This document shows, one piece after another, positions 1 to 6,587 of a stretch of DNA of 10,084 bases. The position numbers and the translations under genes are program-made. This DNA comes from Burkholderiales bacterium. Its GTDB lineage: Bacteria; Pseudomonadota; Gammaproteobacteria; Burkholderiales; SG8-39. The stretch covers positions 1 to 10,084 of the forward strand of contig CAKKSJ010000014.1 in NCBI GenBank assembly GCA_919902965.1, read 5' to 3'. Position 1 is the first letter of the stretch. Every line of letters starts with the position of its first letter. Below the pieces are notes generated by a model that saw only the letters and a program-made list of their open reading frames with translations, was not told where the DNA came from and ran no database searches.

Positions 1-269
1 TGCCCAAGGGACGCATGTTCGTGCGCGAACAGCTGGTGCGGCCGAAAGCGATCACCAGGACGGCCTTGCTGACCATCGAAGGCGAGCTGGACGATATTTC
101 CGGAAACGGCCAGACCGAAGCGGTTCATGGTCTGTGTACCTCGATCCCCGCCAAAAAGCGCGAACACCATCTTGCGCCGAACGTGGGGCATTACGGCATA
201 TTCAGCGGCCGGCGCTTCCGCGAGAAGCTGTACCCGCGCATCCGCGACTTCATCCGGCGCCACGGCTGA
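1..269 (+). CDS. phaZ: Intracellular polyhydroxyalkanoate depolymerase, C-terminal end (5' truncated by window)
   Basis: Intracellular PHA/PHB depolymerases hydrolyse stored polyhydroxyalkanoate granules in the cytoplasm, releasing hydroxyacids for carbon and energy. Only the last 89 or so codons are visible; the frame is open from the window edge and ends at TGA 267-269. The segment matches the C-terminal end of the alpha/beta-hydrolase PhaZ family: it holds an EGELDDISG motif and a VGHYGIFSGRRFRE motif. The Asp of GELD and the His of GHYG are 33 residues apart. That equals, from memory, the spacing of the catalytic Asp and His (D355/H388) in the Ralstonia eutropha enzyme; the nucleophile Cys would lie upstream of the window. 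The gene converges on the minus-strand transporter, with 33 nt between the stop codons and no clear terminator. Family assignment is confident; the exact paralogue is not. Confidence 0.86.
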   Translation, partial: PKGRMFVREQLVRPKAITRTALLTIEGELDDISGNGQTEAVHGLCTSIPAKKREHHLAPNVGHYGIFSGRRFREKLYPRIRDFIRRHG

Positions 270-302
270 ACGCATCGATTTGGCGTAGGAGCCTGCCCGG
301 AT

Positions 303-1502
303 TCAAATAGTGTGCCTGGCTGAGCCGCGCACCAATCCCCAGTAGATCAGGTACACCCCCCAGCCGGCCGCGGCAATGGCGGCGCTCATCGGTACGGTGC
401 TGCCGTCGTGCAGTTTGCCCACCACGAAACCCACGCCCGCGCCCAGGCTCATCTGGATGAAGCCCATCAGCGCCGATGCCATTCCGGCCATTTTCGGGAA
501 CGGGCTGATGGCGCCGGCCATGGCATTGGGCAGGTTGATGCCGGCGGCGATCAGGTAGAAAAACATCGGCACCAGCAGCGCGGCGACGTTCTGCACGCCG
601 GCGAGCGCCAGCGCCAGCATGGCGCTGCCCGAGGCGAGCGCGAGCGGCGTGCCGTACTCGAGCATGCGGTCGATGCTCAGCTTGCGCGACAGCCGGCCTG
701 CGCCCATGGTGCCTATGACGTAACCGAGCACGGTAATGCCGTAGAGCATGCCGAAGCGCTGCGGCGACAGGCCGAGCACCGGGATCATGATGAAAGAGGC
801 ACCCGAGAGGAAGGCGAAAATCCCGGCGTAGCCGCAGCTCAGGCAGAGCACGTAGCCGATATATCTGCGGTCGCAAAGCAGCCTGCGGTAATTGGCCAGC
901 ATCGGTTTTACTTCGGTGGCACGGGGATCGCGCTGGCGGTTGGTTTCGGCGAGCAGCAGCCAGACACAGGCGAGCAGCACGCTGCCTACGCCGGCCAGCA
1001 GCGCGAAATTCGCGCGCCAGCCGAACCACATTTCCAGCGTGCCGCCCAGGCTCGGCCCCAGAATCGGCGCCAGCGCCACGCCGGCGTGAATGTAGGCGAG
1101 CATGCGCGCGGTGCCGCCTGCGCCGTAGGTGTCGCGCACGATGGCGCGGCCCACCACCGTGCCGCCGTAGGCGCCGATCGCCTGGAAAAACCGCGCCACC
1201 AGCAGAGTCGCCATCGAGTCCGCCAGCATGCAGGCGAGGCCGGCGAAAACGTAAAGTGCGCTGCAGGCGAGCAGCACTGGTCGCCGTCCGTAACGGTCGG
1301 ACAGCGGGCCCAGCACCAGCTGCGACAGTGCAAACCCGGCGACGAATACCGATAGCGTCAGCTGCACCTCGGAGATGCTGCTGTTGAAATAGCGTGACAG
1401 GCCCGGCAGTGAAGCCAGATAGAGATCGGTCGACAATGGCAGCAGGGCCAGCATCACCATTACGATGGCGACGAATCCCGCCGAGGACGGCGGCAGCTTC
1501 AC
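303..1502 (-). CDS. Bcr/CflA family MFS multidrug efflux transporter
   Basis: A 399-residue inner-membrane major facilitator protein of the Bcr/CflA (drug:H+ antiporter, 12-helix) type, which exports drugs such as bicyclomycin or sulphonamides in characterised members. The first helix runs into a TDLYLASLPGL segment (about residues 25-35), typical of Bcr/CflA. Loop 2-3 has the MFS motif GPLSDRYGRRPVL (65-77). RAIVRD (119-124) fits the helix-4 region, and LAPILGPSLGG (144-154) resembles antiporter motif C. About twelve hydrophobic segments cover the whole length. The start is GTG at 1502-1500; the next internal ATG codons fall inside helix 1, so GTG is the better choice. It lies 13 nt downstream of the FAH-family gene in the same direction, likely co-transcribed, with a hairpin on the junction. 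The substrate cannot be read from sequence; pairing with an FAH hydrolase hints at a metabolite rather than an antibiotic, but this is speculative. Confidence 0.88.
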   Translation of the reverse strand: MKLPPSSAGFVAIVMVMLALLPLSTDLYLASLPGLSRYFNSSISEVQLTLSVFVAGFALSQLVLGPLSDRYGRRPVLLACSALYVFAGLACMLADSMATLLVARFFQAIGAYGGTVVGRAIVRDTYGAGGTARMLAYIHAGVALAPILGPSLGGTLEMWFGWRANFALLAGVGSVLLACVWLLLAETNRQRDPRATEVKPMLANYRRLLCDRRYIGYVLCLSCGYAGIFAFLSGASFIMIPVLGLSPQRFGMLYGITVLGYVIGTMGAGRLSRKLSIDRMLEYGTPLALASGSAMLALALAGVQNVAALLVPMFFYLIAAGINLPNAMAGAISPFPKMAGMASALMGFIQMSLGAGVGFVVGKLHDGSTVPMSAAIAAAGWGVYLIYWGLVRGSARHTI

Positions 1503-1505
1503 TGA

Positions 1506-1526
1506 CGCCCAGATCCTATCTGGGCG
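1506..1526 (-). promoter_or_regulatory. Hairpin on the FAH stop / MFS start junction, possible translational coupling element
   Basis: A perfect 9-bp inverted repeat (CGCCCAGAT - 3 nt - ATCTGGGCG) spans the FAH-family stop codon (TAG, 1518-1516) and ends 3 nt before the transporter's GTG start. In the mRNA sense the loop is AGG, the only Shine-Dalgarno-like bases near that start (AGGA, 11 nt upstream). No T-run follows on either strand, so it does not look like an intrinsic terminator. The inference is that the structure hides the ribosome-binding site until a ribosome finishing the upstream gene opens it. Confidence 0.5.
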
Positions 1527-2508
1527 GTGTGTATTTGACGACCTGCTGCTCGATCGCGCCGAACAGGGAATGACCCTCGGCGTCGAACATCTCGATGCGC
1601 ATGCGGTCGCCGAATTTCAGAAAGGGCGTGGCGGGCTCGCCAGTGGCGATGCTCTCGAGCGCGCGCTTTTCCGCGATGCAGGCTGTGCCTGCACTCTGAT
1701 CCGCATTGGACACCGTGCCGGAACCGACGATGGTGCCGGCCGCAAGTGGCCTGGTGCGGGCGGCGTAGGCGATCAGCCGCGGGAATTCGAACGTCATGTC
1801 GACGCCGGCATTGAGGCGCCCGAGCGGTTCGCCGTTGACCTCGACCAGCAGGGGCAGACTCAGCTTGCCTCCGTCCCAGGCCGAACCGGGTTCGTCCGGC
1901 GTCAGCGCTACCGGAGAAAAGGCCGAACAGGGCTTGCTCTGGAAAAAACCGAAACCCTTGGCAATTTCCGCCTGCGCCAGATTGCGCAGCGACACGTCGT
2001 TTGTCAGCAGCAGCAGGCGGATGTACTCGCCCGCCTTTTTCGTCGGTATGCCCATGGGCACGTCGCCGGTGATCACCGCGATCTCGGCTTCCAGGTCCAG
2101 ACCCCAGTCTTCGCTCTCGAGCGGAATGCCGTCGCAGGGACCGAGGAAGGCGTCCGATCCGCCCTGGTACATGAGCGGATCGCTGCGGTAACCCTTGGGC
2201 ATTTCCGCGCCGCGCGCCTTGCGCAAGCGTTCGGCGTGACTGAGGTAGGCCGATCCGTCGGCCCATTGGTAAGCGCGCGGCAGGGGCGAGGCGCAGTGCT
2301 TCGGATCGAATTCGAAGGCACGGCTGCCGGCGGCGCGATTGAGCGCGTCATAGCGATCGATGAGCTGCGGCGAAACATAGTCCCAGTCGTCCAGTGCCGC
2401 CTGCAGCGTCGGCGCGATGTCGTCGGCCTTGATAGCGTGCTTGAGGTTGCGCGACACCAGGATCAGGGTGCCGTCGCGGGTTCCGTCTTTGAGGGTGGCG
2501 AGTTTCAT
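1516..2508 (-). CDS. Fumarylacetoacetate hydrolase (FAH) family protein
   Basis: A 330-residue cytoplasmic protein of the FAH superfamily: Mg2+/Mn2+ enzymes that cleave C-C bonds in beta-diketo acids, decarboxylate or hydrate intermediates, mostly in tyrosine and aromatic catabolism. Visible signatures are YQGGSDAFLGP (114-124), LDLEAEIAVI (137-146) and TNDVSLRN (169-176). The E140/E142/D171 set matches the acidic metal ligands of the family. Further conserved stretches are GFGFFQSKPCSAFSP (185-199) and a GSGTVSN turn near residue 262, where FAH enzymes have their C-terminal active-site motif. The length suits the stand-alone 'FAH family protein' group of proteobacteria rather than the longer (about 420-residue) true fumarylacetoacetase. 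The exact reaction cannot be assigned. ATG at 2508 is the first start in a clean frame, with a weak Shine-Dalgarno. It leads a two-gene unit with the Bcr/CflA transporter. Confidence 0.88.
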   Translation of the reverse strand: MKLATLKDGTRDGTLILVSRNLKHAIKADDIAPTLQAALDDWDYVSPQLIDRYDALNRAAGSRAFEFDPKHCASPLPRAYQWADGSAYLSHAERLRKARGAEMPKGYRSDPLMYQGGSDAFLGPCDGIPLESEDWGLDLEAEIAVITGDVPMGIPTKKAGEYIRLLLLTNDVSLRNLAQAEIAKGFGFFQSKPCSAFSPVALTPDEPGSAWDGGKLSLPLLVEVNGEPLGRLNAGVDMTFEFPRLIAYAARTRPLAAGTIVGSGTVSNADQSAGTACIAEKRALESIATGEPATPFLKFGDRMRIEMFDAEGHSLFGAIEQQVVKYTPPR

Positions 2509-2536
2509 GTCGATTCAGTTTGTCGTGTGCAGCCGC

Positions 2537-2542
2537 ATTTTA
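2537..2542 (-). promoter_or_regulatory. Possible -10 element for the FAH-family gene
   Basis: Read on the minus strand this is TAAAAT, five of six matches to the sigma-70 -10 consensus, 28 nt before the FAH-family ATG. No convincing -35 hexamer is found at 16-18 nt; the nearest TTGAAT is 23 nt upstream. The call is weak. Confidence 0.25.
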
Positions 2543-2620
2543 ACCGTTTGTGCCGTGCGGGGCGGATTCAATCCGTGCAAACTCGAGCGCGTAGGTTCGA
2601 GTCCGGATTAGACTTCAAGC

Positions 2621-2649
2621 TTGCGCGGCACAGCTTGGTCATGTAAGAT
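2621..2649 (+). promoter_or_regulatory. Predicted sigma-70 promoter of the toxin-antitoxin operon
   Basis: TTGCGC (2621-2626) and TAAGAT (2644-2649) are separated by exactly 17 nt, with 3/6 and 4/6 matches to the consensus hexamers. The -10 lies inside the perfect inverted repeat at 2635-2655, the arrangement expected for an autoregulated toxin-antitoxin operon. The match is modest, and position relative to the repeat is the main support. Confidence 0.4.
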
Positions 2650-2655
2650 GACCAA
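2635..2655. promoter_or_regulatory. Operator-like perfect inverted repeat upstream of the toxin-antitoxin pair
   Basis: TTGGTCAT - GTAAG - ATGACCAA is a perfect 8-bp inverted repeat with a 5-nt centre. It lies 24 nt before the antitoxin ATG and overlaps the predicted -10. Phd/YefM-type antitoxins bind such palindromes in their own promoters, alone and with toxin (conditional cooperativity), so this is the probable autoregulatory operator. Confidence 0.62.
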
Positions 2656-2666
2656 TGTAAATTCGC

Positions 2667-2671
2667 AAGGA
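2667..2671 (+). promoter_or_regulatory. Ribosome-binding site deciding the antitoxin start
   Basis: AAGGA lies 8 nt before the ATG at 2680. It overlaps, and so cannot serve, the in-frame ATG at 2671. This favours 2680 as the true start. Confidence 0.55.
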
Positions 2672-2679
2672 TGCAGGCC

Positions 2680-2907
2680 ATGTCTAAGTTCAATATCGCC
2701 GAAGCCAAAACCCATTTCTCGCGGCTGGTGCAGAAAGCCTTGCTGGGAGAAGAGGTCATTATTTCGAAAGATAACAAGCCGGTGCTCAAATTGGTACCTC
2801 TGGACAAGCCGAAGCGACCGCGCAAACCCGGCTCGGGTAAAGGCCAGATTCTCTACATTGCGCCGGATTTCGACGCCACGCCGGAAGCGTTCAAGGATTA
2901 CGTTTAG
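2680..2907 (+). CDS. Type II toxin-antitoxin system antitoxin, Phd/YefM family
   Basis: A 75-residue antitoxin predicted to bind and neutralise the PIN-domain toxin encoded immediately downstream and to repress their shared promoter. The N-terminal half has the Phd/YefM DNA-binding fold pattern: NIAEAKTHFSRLV (5-17), then GEEVIISKDNKPVLKLVPL (23-41). The C-terminal tail (about 55-75, ending PDFDATPEAFKDYV) is the acidic, probably disordered toxin-binding segment seen in antitoxins paired with VapC-like toxins. ATG 2680 is chosen over ATG 2671 because of the spacing to AAGGA. The stop TAG (2905-2907) shares its last base with the toxin's GTG, so the two are translationally coupled. By eye the gene is more AT-rich than its neighbours, which fits acquisition by transfer. 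Confidence 0.86.
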   Translation: MSKFNIAEAKTHFSRLVQKALLGEEVIISKDNKPVLKLVPLDKPKRPRKPGSGKGQILYIAPDFDATPEAFKDYV

Positions 2908-3293
2908 TGCGCATCCTCCTCGATACCCATGTTTTTCTGTGGTGGGTAGAGGGCGACCGTGCGCTGCCGGTAAAAGCCCGCGCGGCCCTTGCCGATCAGG
3001 AAAATGAGTGCCTGATAAGCCTTGCCAGCGTCTGGGAGTTGGCGATCAAGGCGGGTCTGGGCAAACTCAAGCTTGCACTACCGGTAAAACGCTACGTCGT
3101 CGAGCATGCCGTCGCCAATGGCTTCGGTATGCTGGATATCCGCATGGCACATCTCGGGCGCGTCGAAACGCTGGCCCCGCATCACGGCGACCCGTTTGAT
3201 CGCCTGCTGATCGCGCAGGCGATCGAGGAAAACCTGCCTGTTGTCAGCGCCGACCCGGTGTTCAGGAAGTACGGCGTGAAGCGCGTCTGGTAG
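2907..3293 (+). CDS. vapC: Type II toxin-antitoxin system toxin, VapC-like PIN-domain ribonuclease
   Basis: A 128-residue PIN-domain protein, the full length of a VapC-type toxin. Such toxins are Mg2+-dependent endoribonucleases that cut tRNA or rRNA and stop translation when the antitoxin is lost. The acidic active-site set is intact: D6 in LLDTHVFLWW, E44 in SVWELAIK, D95 in HHGDPFDRLL (with D98 close by) and D116 in VVSADPVF. The pattern DTHVFLWW...WELAIKxGLGKL...DPFDRLLIAQA is typical of the PIN subgroup paired with Phd/YefM-type antitoxins. It starts at GTG 2907-2909, overlapping the antitoxin stop by one base (TAGTG). It converges on the VTT-flavoprotein gene with 21 nt between stops. 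No truncation is seen, so the pair is probably functional; the RNA target is unknown. Confidence 0.89.
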   Translation: MRILLDTHVFLWWVEGDRALPVKARAALADQENECLISLASVWELAIKAGLGKLKLALPVKRYVVEHAVANGFGMLDIRMAHLGRVETLAPHHGDPFDRLLIAQAIEENLPVVSADPVFRKYGVKRVW

Positions 3294-3314
3294 CGTCAGG
3301 GGCGCAATTCGCTT

Positions 3315-5459
3315 TCATCCGCGCCGCCAGGCGTGTAAGCGCGCCACCCATTCGAGCAGTTTCTGCGGCGCATGCGCCTTCTTCCACACGCCTGCCACGT
3401 ACTTGTTCGCTTCCGCCATGGTCGGGTAGATATGGATGGTGCCGAGGATTTTGTTGAGCCCGATGCCCTGGCGCATAGCGAGCACATATTCTGCGATCAG
3501 GTCGCCGGCGTGTTCGCCCACGATGGTGACGCCGAGTATCTTGTCCTTTCCGGGCACAGTGAGTACTTTGATGAAGCCGTGGGCTTCGCTGTCGGCGATG
3601 GCGCGGTCCAGGTCGTCGATGCCATACACCGACACCTCATAGGGGATCGCGCGTTCCTTCGCCTCGATCTCATTCAGCCCCACCCGTGCCGCTTCCGGAT
3701 CGACGAAGGTGGCCCAGGGAATGACCGAATAGTCGGTGCGGAATTTCTTGAACGGATCGAACAGCGCATTCACGGCCGCGTACCAGGCCTGATGCGCCGC
3801 GGTATGGGTGAACTGGTAGGGCCCGGCGACATCGCCGGCGGCGTAGATGTTGGGGAACCTGGTCTGCAGGAACTCGTTAGTCGTTACGGTGCGCTCGGCC
3901 GGGATGCCCAGTTCCTCCAGTCCGTAGCCTTTCAGATTGGCGACGCGGCCGACCGCGACCAGCAGGCCGTCGAACGGGATGCGCACGTCGCGCCCCTCGT
4001 GCTCGGCGATGAGGATCTTCTCGCCCTGTTCGACGACGAACTGTTTCGCTTTGTGATTGACCAGGACGGCTATGCCTTCGGCGCGAAAACGCTGCGTAAC
4101 TAATTCGGACACTTCAGGATCCTCGCGGATCAGGATGCGCGGCGCCATTTCCACCTGGGTGACTTCGGCGCCGAGCCGGGCAAAGGTTTGGGTGAGTTCG
4201 GCGCCGATCGGACCGCCGCCGAGCACCACCAGGCGCCGCGGCAACTGGCGCAGATTCCAGACGCTATCGGAGGTGAGATAGCCGGTTTCCTCGATGCCCG
4301 GAATCGGCGGAACGAAAGGACGCGCACCGGCGGCGATGACTATGCTGCGCGTGCTGAGTCGTTGCACCGCGCCGTCCTTGCGCGTGATTTCCACTTCCCA
4401 TGGGGAGACGATTTTCGCCGTTCCCTCGACCACGTCGACGCCGAGTTCCGTGTAACGCTCGGCGGAGTCGTGTGGCTCGACTGTCTTGATGACGTTTTGC
4501 ACGCGTTCCATCACTTCGGCAAAGTCGAATTTCGCAGTCGCCTCGCGGATGCCGAATTCAGGTGAACGGCGCATGTGGGAAAGCAGCTTGGCGGAGCGGA
4601 TCAGGGCTTTCGATGGCACGCAGCCGGTATTCAGGCAGTCTCCGCCGAGCTTGTGCTTCTCCACCAGCGTGACCTTGGCCTTCACCGCCGCGGCGATATA
4701 CGCGCTGACCAGGCCGGCCGATCCGGCGCCGATCACAATCAGGTTGCGCTCGTAGCGCAGCGGTTTCTTCCACCCGGCGTAGACCTTTGCAGTGCGCAGG
4801 CGTTCGGTGATTTTTTTTGCGATCAGGGGAAAGATGCCGAGCAATGCAAACGACGCGAGAAGCGCCGGCGAGAGTATGCCTGAGAGCGACTCGATTTTCG
4901 CCAGCTGGGTGCCGGCGTTCACATAGACGATGGTGCCCAGAAGCATGCCCACCTGGCTGACCCAGTAAAATGTCCTGGTGGGGAGTGTCGTGAGCCCCAT
5001 CAGCAGATTGATTACAAAAAACGGGAACACCGGGACCAGGCGCAGCGCCAGCAAATAGAACCCGCCTTCGCGCGCGACGCCCGCGTTGATGGCGCGCAGC
5101 CGGTCGCCGAATTGTCCTTGCACCCATTCGCGCAGCAGGAAGCGCGATACCAGGAAGGCCAGGGTTGCGCCGAGCGTGGATGCGAAGGACACCAGGACCG
5201 TCCCCCACAGCAGGCCGAATACCGCACCGCCGGCGAGGGTCATCACCGCCGCCCCGGGCAGCGAAAGACTGGTGATCACTACGTAGGCGAGAAAGTAGAC
5301 CAGCGCTGCTTTTATCGGCTGCGCGGCGCGCCAGGTTTCAATCGCTGCCTGCTGGCTTTTGAAATAATCCAGGCTCAGATAGCGACCCAGATCGAAGCTG
5401 TAGTACGCGAGCACGGCGGCAATCAGCAGGGCGATCAGAACGAGGCGTTGACGGGTCAT
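3315..5459 (-). CDS. TVP38/TMEM64 (VTT) membrane domain fused to an FAD/NAD(P) pyridine nucleotide-disulfide oxidoreductase
   Basis: A 714-residue two-part protein. Residues 1-220 hold a signal-anchor-like helix (7-22) and a VTT/SNARE-associated (DedA-superfamily) domain of several helices, including GGAVFGLLWGTVLVS (77-91) and LRLVPVFPFFVINLLMG (139-155). Residues 238-714 form a lipoamide-dehydrogenase/mercuric-reductase-like flavoprotein: FAD-binding GAGSAG (244-249), redox pair C275/C280 in GGDCLNTGCVPSK, NAD(P)-binding GGGPIGAE (414-421), second FAD motif AAGDVAGP (540-547) and a dimerisation domain from about 575. In the C-terminal HIYPTMAE motif (676-683) the residue before PT is Tyr, where lipoamide dehydrogenase and glutathione reductase have their catalytic His. 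The fusion architecture itself is a recognised type in databases; its substrate is unknown. It lies 109 nt downstream of senB in the same direction, behind a two-tier inverted repeat. A role in reducing or importing selenium (or metal) compounds is inferred from context only. Confidence 0.9.
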   Translation of the reverse strand: MTRQRLVLIALLIAAVLAYYSFDLGRYLSLDYFKSQQAAIETWRAAQPIKAALVYFLAYVVITSLSLPGAAVMTLAGGAVFGLLWGTVLVSFASTLGATLAFLVSRFLLREWVQGQFGDRLRAINAGVAREGGFYLLALRLVPVFPFFVINLLMGLTTLPTRTFYWVSQVGMLLGTIVYVNAGTQLAKIESLSGILSPALLASFALLGIFPLIAKKITERLRTAKVYAGWKKPLRYERNLIVIGAGSAGLVSAYIAAAVKAKVTLVEKHKLGGDCLNTGCVPSKALIRSAKLLSHMRRSPEFGIREATAKFDFAEVMERVQNVIKTVEPHDSAERYTELGVDVVEGTAKIVSPWEVEITRKDGAVQRLSTRSIVIAAGARPFVPPIPGIEETGYLTSDSVWNLRQLPRRLVVLGGGPIGAELTQTFARLGAEVTQVEMAPRILIREDPEVSELVTQRFRAEGIAVLVNHKAKQFVVEQGEKILIAEHEGRDVRIPFDGLLVAVGRVANLKGYGLEELGIPAERTVTTNEFLQTRFPNIYAAGDVAGPYQFTHTAAHQAWYAAVNALFDPFKKFRTDYSVIPWATFVDPEAARVGLNEIEAKERAIPYEVSVYGIDDLDRAIADSEAHGFIKVLTVPGKDKILGVTIVGEHAGDLIAEYVLAMRQGIGLNKILGTIHIYPTMAEANKYVAGVWKKAHAPQKLLEWVARLHAWRRG

Positions 5460-5480
5460 GGTGATTCCAGCTTGGGTTCT

Positions 5481-5519
5481 ATTCGGAATATTCGCCTTGG
5501 TCGGGCGAAACCCCCGAAT
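5481..5519 (-). promoter_or_regulatory. Two-tier symmetric inverted repeat upstream of the VTT-flavoprotein gene
   Basis: On the plus strand the order is ATTCGG (5481-5486), 4 nt, TTCGCC (5491-5496), 7 nt, GGCGAA (5504-5509), 4 nt, CCGAAT (5514-5519). Both arms are perfect and the internal spacers are equal, giving a 39-nt structure that could fold as a hairpin with a 4x4 internal loop or serve as a nested operator. It ends 21 nt before the flavoprotein ATG in the senB-flavoprotein gap, so it would lie in the 5' leader. No T-run follows on the minus strand. No known riboswitch class is recognised. Confidence 0.5.
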
Positions 5520-5568
5520 TCTTACGCGCCATCTGCCCTTGTTCTGGCGAATGTCGCGGGAAAAATGC

Positions 5569-6537
5569 TCAATTCGAACGCGCTTCGCTGCTGCGCGTCA
5601 AATCGGTGATCAATCGGGCAATGGCTGCGCGCTCGGCTAGAGGATCGATCTCGTGAGATCTCGCCTTCAGCGCGGTTTCCAGCGCGGCGAGCCAGGCCGG
5701 ATCGGCCTGTGCGCGCGCAAGTTGCGCCGCCAGTGCGGCCTCGTCCGCAAATGGGTAATAGCCTTGATAGCGTTCGCCGAGCAGGCCGATATTTCCGGGT
5801 ATGGCCGAGGCGATCACCGGCACGCCGGTGGCGATCGCCTCGGAAACCACATGCGCGCCGCCTTCCATGCGGCTCGATATCACCATGACATGGCTGCGCG
5901 CCAGCCAGCGCATCGCGCCGGCGTGATCGAGTTCGCCGAGCCAGCGATAGCGCGGCTCGGCGCGCATCAGTGCGCGCGCCTGCCTTCCCATTTCAGGGCT
6001 CATCGCCTGTCCGAGCTGAACCACGCGGATTGCGGCCTGCGGCAGGCGCGCGAGCGCGAGGGCGGCGCGAAACGGATCTTTTTCCTCGCGCAAATGGCCG
6101 ATCACGCTCACCAGGAAATAGCTGCGCGGCGGCGTCTGGCGGCGCACGGCGCGCACCGACTGGAAGATCACACTGGTCTTGGCGCGTTGCGCCGCGCTGA
6201 GTTCTTCCAGACCTTTGGGCTGCAGCACGACCATGCGGTCGGCAAGGCGCAAGGATGCGCGCGCGTCGGCGTCGCTGCGTATATCGCGGTATAAGTCCGT
6301 ACCGGTGAGCACCAGAACCAGTGGGCGCCGCGGGTGCGCGGCTTTCCACGCGTGCATCGCCGCGTGGCTGCGGCGCGCATGCAAGGCGATGAGCAATTCG
6401 CAATCGCGCCCGTCCCATTCGAGCGCAACCCGGGTTTCATGCCCGAGCGCGCGCAAATGCCGCGCCCAGCGCAGGGCGGTAGCGCGGTTGCCGTGGCGCG
6501 AACCGGGCGCTGCGGGCGTTACAATGAGGATGCGCAT
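5569..6537 (-). CDS. senB: Selenosugar synthase SenB (TIGR04348-type glycosyltransferase)
   Basis: SenB is the glycosyltransferase-like enzyme that makes a selenosugar from a UDP-sugar (UDP-GlcNAc or UDP-glucose) and selenophosphate, forming the first C-Se bond of selenoneine biosynthesis. This 322-residue cytoplasmic protein has a GT-B layout. The N-terminal Rossmann half begins MRILIVTPAAPGSRHGNR, followed by LTGTDLYRDI (77-86) and LQPKGLEEL (105-113). The second half begins VIGHLREEKDPFRAA (145-159) and carries SSRMEGGAHVVSEAI (221-235) with two glutamates in the spacing of GT4-type donor-binding motifs. The size and these motifs match the family that was called a 'TIGR04348 family glycosyltransferase' before its role was found. 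It is transcribed divergently from senA across 79 nt, which strongly supports the call. ATG 6537 is the first start with MRILIV at a normal N-terminus; no good Shine-Dalgarno is seen. Confidence 0.89.
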   Translation of the reverse strand: MRILIVTPAAPGSRHGNRATALRWARHLRALGHETRVALEWDGRDCELLIALHARRSHAAMHAWKAAHPRRPLVLVLTGTDLYRDIRSDADARASLRLADRMVVLQPKGLEELSAAQRAKTSVIFQSVRAVRRQTPPRSYFLVSVIGHLREEKDPFRAALALARLPQAAIRVVQLGQAMSPEMGRQARALMRAEPRYRWLGELDHAGAMRWLARSHVMVISSRMEGGAHVVSEAIATGVPVIASAIPGNIGLLGERYQGYYPFADEAALAAQLARAQADPAWLAALETALKARSHEIDPLAERAAIARLITDLTRSSEARSN

Positions 6538-6548
6538 GCGATGCGTCG

Positions 6549-6568
6549 CGGCCGCGCATTCGCGGCCG
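6549..6568. repeat. GC-only 8-bp hairpin in the senB/senA divergent gap
   Basis: CGGCCGCG - CATT - CGCGGCCG is a perfect inverted repeat with a 4-nt loop. It sits 11 nt upstream of the senB start and 48 nt upstream of the senA start. It could be an operator shared by the divergent promoters or a leader hairpin in the senB mRNA. GC-rich genomes often contain such palindromes by chance, so a function is unproven. No convincing sigma-70 promoter was found in this gap in either direction. Confidence 0.4.
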
Positions 6569-6587
6569 GGCAGGAGAAATTCGGATC

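Noticed and set aside
2590..2606. tRNA T-loop-like string GGTTCGAGTCC just upstream of the toxin-antitoxin promoter, and a second T-arm-like stretch near 2560-2575
   Set aside because: The flanking bases do not form a 5-bp T stem with the first, and no acceptor, D or anticodon arm can be built around either. Taken as chance similarity; an old tRNA or attachment-site remnant cannot be shown.
1465..2646. Long open frame on the plus strand opposite the FAH-family gene and the transporter start
   Set aside because: Composition is Arg/Gly/Ala-rich without recognisable motifs. It is the antisense shadow of well-supported minus-strand genes in GC-rich DNA.
5653..6294. Open frame on the plus strand opposite senB, and similar long frames opposite egtD and the VTT-flavoprotein
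   Set aside because: Antisense frames, low in motif content, rich in Arg/Ala/His, fully overlapping conserved genes.
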